A stretch of DNA of 64,000 bases, from positions 1,736,001-1,800,000 of the forward strand of contig NZ_JAVIWI010000001.1 in assembly GCF_034314085.1 (NCBI RefSeq). Reading direction: 5' to 3'. The DNA comes from Undibacterium sp. 5I1 (lineage in GTDB: Bacteria > Pseudomonadota > Gammaproteobacteria > Burkholderiales > Burkholderiaceae_D). The position numbers were made by a program, and so were the translations under genes. The notes beneath the pieces were generated by a model. It was not told the DNA's origin. It made no database searches and was given only the letters and a program-made list of their open reading frames with translations. Shown here in pieces: positions 63,380 to 64,000 of this stretch (positions within the stretch are counted from its first letter, which is position 1; each line of letters opens with the position of its first letter).

Positions 63380-64000
63380 TTACTTCAGTTGCTCACTCAG
63401 CAAATTCAATATTTTATCAGCGGTGGAAGATGCTTCTAATTTACCGTCGTTACCGTAAATACTGATCTGACTGATTTCGCCTTTGCCATTCACCAGAATG
63501 CGGTATTTTTTTGCATTCTTGCTAGCGTCACTAGAGCCAAATGAGAATAACTTAGAGAAGAAGCCTTCACTAGCGCCTTTTGTTTTTGCATCAATGTCTT
63601 GATCAATGTAACGAACATAGTACAAGCCTTGCGAACGATCACGATCTTCTACCGTAAAACCGATACGATCTAAAGCTAAACCTACGCGACGCCATGAACG
63701 ATCAAAACCTTCATCCGTCTCGATGTAAGTTGCATCAGCCGTTTTAATCAATTTTGCACGAGTTTTCGACTCTACCGGAGACGACACTGCAACTTTAGCG
63801 CGCTCGCCGTCAGCACCCAAACGTACCATTAAGCGAGACAAAAACTCTGCCTCCAAACCACTATCATTTGGACGTGGCGTCCAGACAGTACTGTCTTTTT
63901 GCGAACCAACCAAAACCTCCTGGGCACCGCGATGGCTAATATAAATTTCTACATTGCCATCCGCTGTGCGCTCAAGACGGGTACGGAACTTGTCTCGCTC
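63380..64000 (-). CDS. bamC: outer-membrane assembly factor BamC, C-terminal part
   Basis: The frame runs from the TAA at 63380-63382 leftward-transcribed to the window edge, giving 206 visible residues; the lipoprotein signal is outside. The visible part has the BamC (NlpB) helix-grip layout: ERDKFRTRLERTADG and EIYISHRGAQEVLVG, then AEFLSRLMVRLG, ETDEGFDRSWRRVGLALDRIGF and VEDRDRSQGLYYVRYID, ending SEQLK. BamC is a lipoprotein of the BAM complex that inserts barrels into the outer membrane. A TTG at 63913 is not the start, since conserved sequence continues beyond it. Confidence 0.9.
   Translation of the reverse strand, partial: ERDKFRTRLERTADGNVEIYISHRGAQEVLVGSQKDSTVWTPRPNDSGLEAEFLSRLMVRLGADGERAKVAVSSPVESKTRAKLIKTADATYIETDEGFDRSWRRVGLALDRIGFTVEDRDRSQGLYYVRYIDQDIDAKTKGASEGFFSKLFSFGSSDASKNAKKYRILVNGKGEISQISIYGNDGKLEASSTADKILNLLSEQLK

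Noticed and set aside
1..64000. CRISPR array, tRNA, rRNA, prophage or intact insertion sequence
   Set aside because: I found no regularly spaced direct repeats with spacers, no cloverleaf or rRNA sequence, and no integrase, transposase or phage structural gene.

Overview
The window is chromosomal DNA of a Gram-negative betaproteobacterium. Moderate GC, the alaA-hom pair, a Mth938-like gene next to an arn cluster, the bcp-phoH pair, the MutS/RecJ/RhlE types and a BamC lipoprotein all point to Burkholderiales. I favour an Oxalobacteraceae-like lineage (Undibacterium or a relative), but that last step is inference. I see no rRNA, tRNA, CRISPR array, prophage or intact insertion sequence. Almost everything is core-genome coding sequence, packed on both strands in short operons.

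Layout. 1-5.5 kb: end of an NRDE/TANGO2-like gene, a GPH-type sugar transporter, a queuosine-precursor transporter (yhhQ), homoserine dehydrogenase (hom) and alanine aminotransferase (alaA). 5.8-13.6 kb: a rightward run holding a Mth938-like gene and a complete aminoarabinose (L-Ara4N) lipid A pathway: arnT, one ArnE-like small transporter, arnB, arnC, ArnA split into two proteins, and arnD. 13.7-16.1 kb: bcp and phoH. 16.5-21.4 kb: a MarR regulator and a tripartite EmrAB-type efflux pump with its own outer-membrane factor, translationally coupled. 21.8-24.3 kb: an orphan histidine kinase and a periplasmic solute-binding protein. 24.6-34.7 kb, leftward: an LplT-acyltransferase fusion, a giant alpha-2-macroglobulin and PBP1C, linked by overlapping or abutting stops and starts, so envelope repair and defence genes are co-expressed. 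34.8-39.1 kb: polysaccharide deacetylase, an EpsL-like outer-membrane barrel and the LolCD lipoprotein exporter. 39.2-42 kb: an RpfE/phosphoglycerate-mutase-like gene and recJ. 42-45.4 kb: a YciI-like gene and a LysR regulator divergent from a small oxidative or detoxification operon (AhpD-like, NTF2-like, PNPOx-like). 45.4-52 kb: ygiQ, a DinG-type helicase, a ydcH-like gene, PP2C phosphatase and a GST. 52-64 kb: FimV-like protein, trmJ, suhB, rhlE, mutS, slyD, roxA, an Ala/Pro-rich lipoprotein and the end of bamC.

The most notable non-gene signal is a family of six short intergenic repeats of 73-80 bp, near 8.3, 16.3, 21.5, 42.4, 47.9 and 56.1 kb. Each has ends built on ATACTCCCC or its complement and a central stem around GTCCA...TGGAC. 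Two stems change with base-pair compensation between copies, so the fold itself appears to be under selection. I do not recognise the family. Two other palindromic repeat types are present: a 240-bp element whose left arm contains the mutS stop codon, and an AGGACTTAC-ended element at 63.2 kb with a decayed relative at 39.1 kb. Three genes (the RpfE-like gene, ygiQ and roxA) have a TA-CAAT or TATAAT box 6-7 nt before the ATG and no Shine-Dalgarno sequence, which suggests leaderless mRNAs.
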